Part shown: one piece after another, positions 63,058 to 64,000 of the stretch | Layout: each line of letters starts with the position of its first letter | Position numbering within the stretch: the first letter of the stretch is position 1 | Source: an uncultured Pseudomonadota bacterium | GTDB taxonomy: Bacteria > Pseudomonadota > Gammaproteobacteria > Burkholderiales > SG8-39 | DNA: 64,000 nucleotides | NCBI GenBank assembly: GCA_903921325.1 | Contig: CAIXPL010000028.1 | Coordinates: forward strand, 73,829 to 137,828 | Reading direction: 5' to 3' | The notes under the pieces: model-generated | Seen by the model: only the letters and a program-made list of their open reading frames with translations | The model's database searches: none | What the model was told of the DNA's origin: nothing | Translations under genes and position numbers: made by a program

Positions 63058-64000
63058 GTGTCCGAATTCATTCGTAGCCTCGCGTTTTCCCCGAGCCTTT
63101 ATGCGGCCAGTGTCCTCGGTGGACTGCTGCTGTATGTGATCAGCACGCACCTGCGGCGTGGCCATCGCCGCAGCGCAGCCGCCATCGCCTGGGTACTTGC
63201 CATCGTGGCGGTGCCTTATGTGGCGATCCCGATCTTTCTTCTGTTCGGAACGCGCACCTTGGGCCGCTGGCCGGCGGTGACGGCGCACGCCAAACCGCCG
63301 GCCACATCGGTCTCGCTGCCCGCGTGGGCAGCGGCCACCATGGCCGGATTACGCATACCCCCGGCGGTGACCAATCAGGCGGTGGACTTTCACAGCGATG
63401 GCGCAGCCTCGCTCGAATCGCTCCGGCATCTGATCGACTCTGCCCGCCACCAACTGGACCTTTCAAGCTATATCCTGGGACGCGATTCGATCGGATCCTC
63501 GCTGTGCGCCCAGCTTGCCCGCGCGGCCCGCTCCGGTGTCCGGGTGCGCCTGTTACTCGATGCGCTGGGGTCGTTTCATATCCGGTCGACCGATCTGAAT
63601 CGGCTGCGCAAAGCAGGCGTACAGGTGCGCCGGTTCATGCCCCTTTGGCGCTGGTCCCTGCAAGGACGCGCCAACGCTCGCAATCATCGCAAATGCGCCA
63701 TTGCTGACCAGCACATCTTATGGGCAGGCGGCCGTAATTTCGCGATCGAATACTTTACTTCCACGCGGTCCCGCACCGCGTGGATCGATCTTACCTATGA
63801 GGTGACCGGCCCGCTCGCCAGACAGGCGCAGGCGCTGTTTGAGTCCACCTGGGAGCAGGCCAACGGCACAGTCTCCGGTCCGGCGCCTCGCCCGGCTGGC
63901 AAATCGCCAGCGCGGCGCGTTGACCCACGGAACGATCAGGACAGTGCTGCTTCGGGTCGCGCGCCGTGCACCGCGCCCGAGGACTTGTCGCATGCCCGGG
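63058..64000 (+). CDS. Cardiolipin synthase-like phospholipase D protein (cut by right edge)
   Basis: The frame from GTG 63058 has no stop up to the right edge, so at least 314 codons are present and the C-terminal half is missing. Two hydrophobic N-terminal segments (SLYAASVLGGLLLYVIS and AIAWVLAIVAVPYVAIPIFLLFG) are followed by the first HKD motif NHRKCAIADQHILWAGG near residue 205. This matches bacterial cardiolipin synthases, which join two phosphatidylglycerols at the inner membrane. A second HKD motif must lie outside the window. The start codon is not certain. Confidence 0.85.
   Translation, partial: MSEFIRSLAFSPSLYAASVLGGLLLYVISTHLRRGHRRSAAAIAWVLAIVAVPYVAIPIFLLFGTRTLGRWPAVTAHAKPPATSVSLPAWAAATMAGLRIPPAVTNQAVDFHSDGAASLESLRHLIDSARHQLDLSSYILGRDSIGSSLCAQLARAARSGVRVRLLLDALGSFHIRSTDLNRLRKAGVQVRRFMPLWRWSLQGRANARNHRKCAIADQHILWAGGRNFAIEYFTSTRSRTAWIDLTYEVTGPLARQAQALFESTWEQANGTVSGPAPRPAGKSPARRVDPRNDQDSAASGRAPCTAPEDLSHAR

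Overview
The window is GC-rich, densely coded bacterial DNA with no rRNA, tRNA, phage, insertion-sequence or CRISPR signal. The content points to a betaproteobacterium, most likely Burkholderiales. It carries eight Bug-family (TctC-like) binding proteins, a box-type aerobic benzoyl-CoA pathway with its BoxR regulator, a YggL protein and an NnrU protein. This assignment is inferred from gene content, not from a marker gene. I count 59 protein-coding features, of which one is a pseudogene remnant and two are cut by the window edges.

Layout. 1-4.9 kb: tail of a DUF2130 gene, a beta-hydroxyacid dehydrogenase, a two-subunit Rieske dioxygenase and a Liv-type binding protein. 4.9-7.4 kb: an RsuA-like pseudouridine synthase, then an ECF sigma factor (SigF type) with its membrane anti-sigma NrsF, divergent from a small secreted Met-Lys-Asp repeat protein. 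Both promoters fit the SigF consensus. 7.6-14.2 kb: a tight forward operon (flavin monooxygenase, epimerase, Bug, Rieske oxygenase, Bug, dihydroxyphthalate-decarboxylase-like). 14.3-21.4 kb: pseudouridine synthase, amidase, Tat-type amidohydrolase, 2OG-Fe oxygenase, SDR and metallophosphoesterase. 21.6-27 kb: a second cassette (Liv-type binding protein, metallo-hydrolase, decarboxylase-like, TRAP binding protein, Rieske oxygenase). 27-33.3 kb: universal stress protein, acyl-CoA ligase, Bug, YggL and a molybdenum hydroxylase large subunit. 33.3-42.6 kb: benzoate-CoA ligase, boxR, boxC, boxB, boxA, a 3-hydroxyacyl-CoA dehydrogenase and a dual CDGSH protein. 42.6-47.6 kb: a reverse-strand five-gene operon whose genes all overlap by a few bases (C-C hydrolase-like, racemase-like, Ldh-family dehydrogenase, two Bugs). 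47.6-52.1 kb: a hydrolase remnant, NnrU, a Bug and a second molybdenum hydroxylase large subunit. 52.2-59.9 kb: amidohydrolase, two Bugs, a maleate-isomerase-like protein lacking both cysteines, an M20 amidohydrolase, a dihydroorotase-like protein and an ornithine-cyclodeaminase-like protein. 60-64 kb: copper chaperone, molybdate ABC genes modBC, a cupin and a cardiolipin synthase-like gene cut by the right edge.

How it fits together. The best-understood unit is benzoate degradation. Benzoate-CoA ligase makes benzoyl-CoA, BoxAB epoxidises it, BoxC opens the ring, and the hydroxyacyl-CoA dehydrogenase serves the lower beta-oxidation steps. BoxR-type control is supported by TGCA half-sites over the boxC promoter and upstream of boxR. 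The 3,4-dehydroadipyl-CoA semialdehyde dehydrogenase of the pathway is not in the window. Around this core lie several uncharacterised catabolic cassettes. Each pairs oxygenases, amidohydrolases or dehydrogenases with a periplasmic binding protein, but none carries its membrane transporter. The window therefore looks like a catabolic island of an aromatic- and organic-acid-degrading soil or water bacterium. The most novel candidates are the overlapping five-gene operon, the divergent SigF/repeat-protein locus, the degenerate 34-bp repeats between boxB and boxA, and the two solo molybdenum hydroxylase large subunits.
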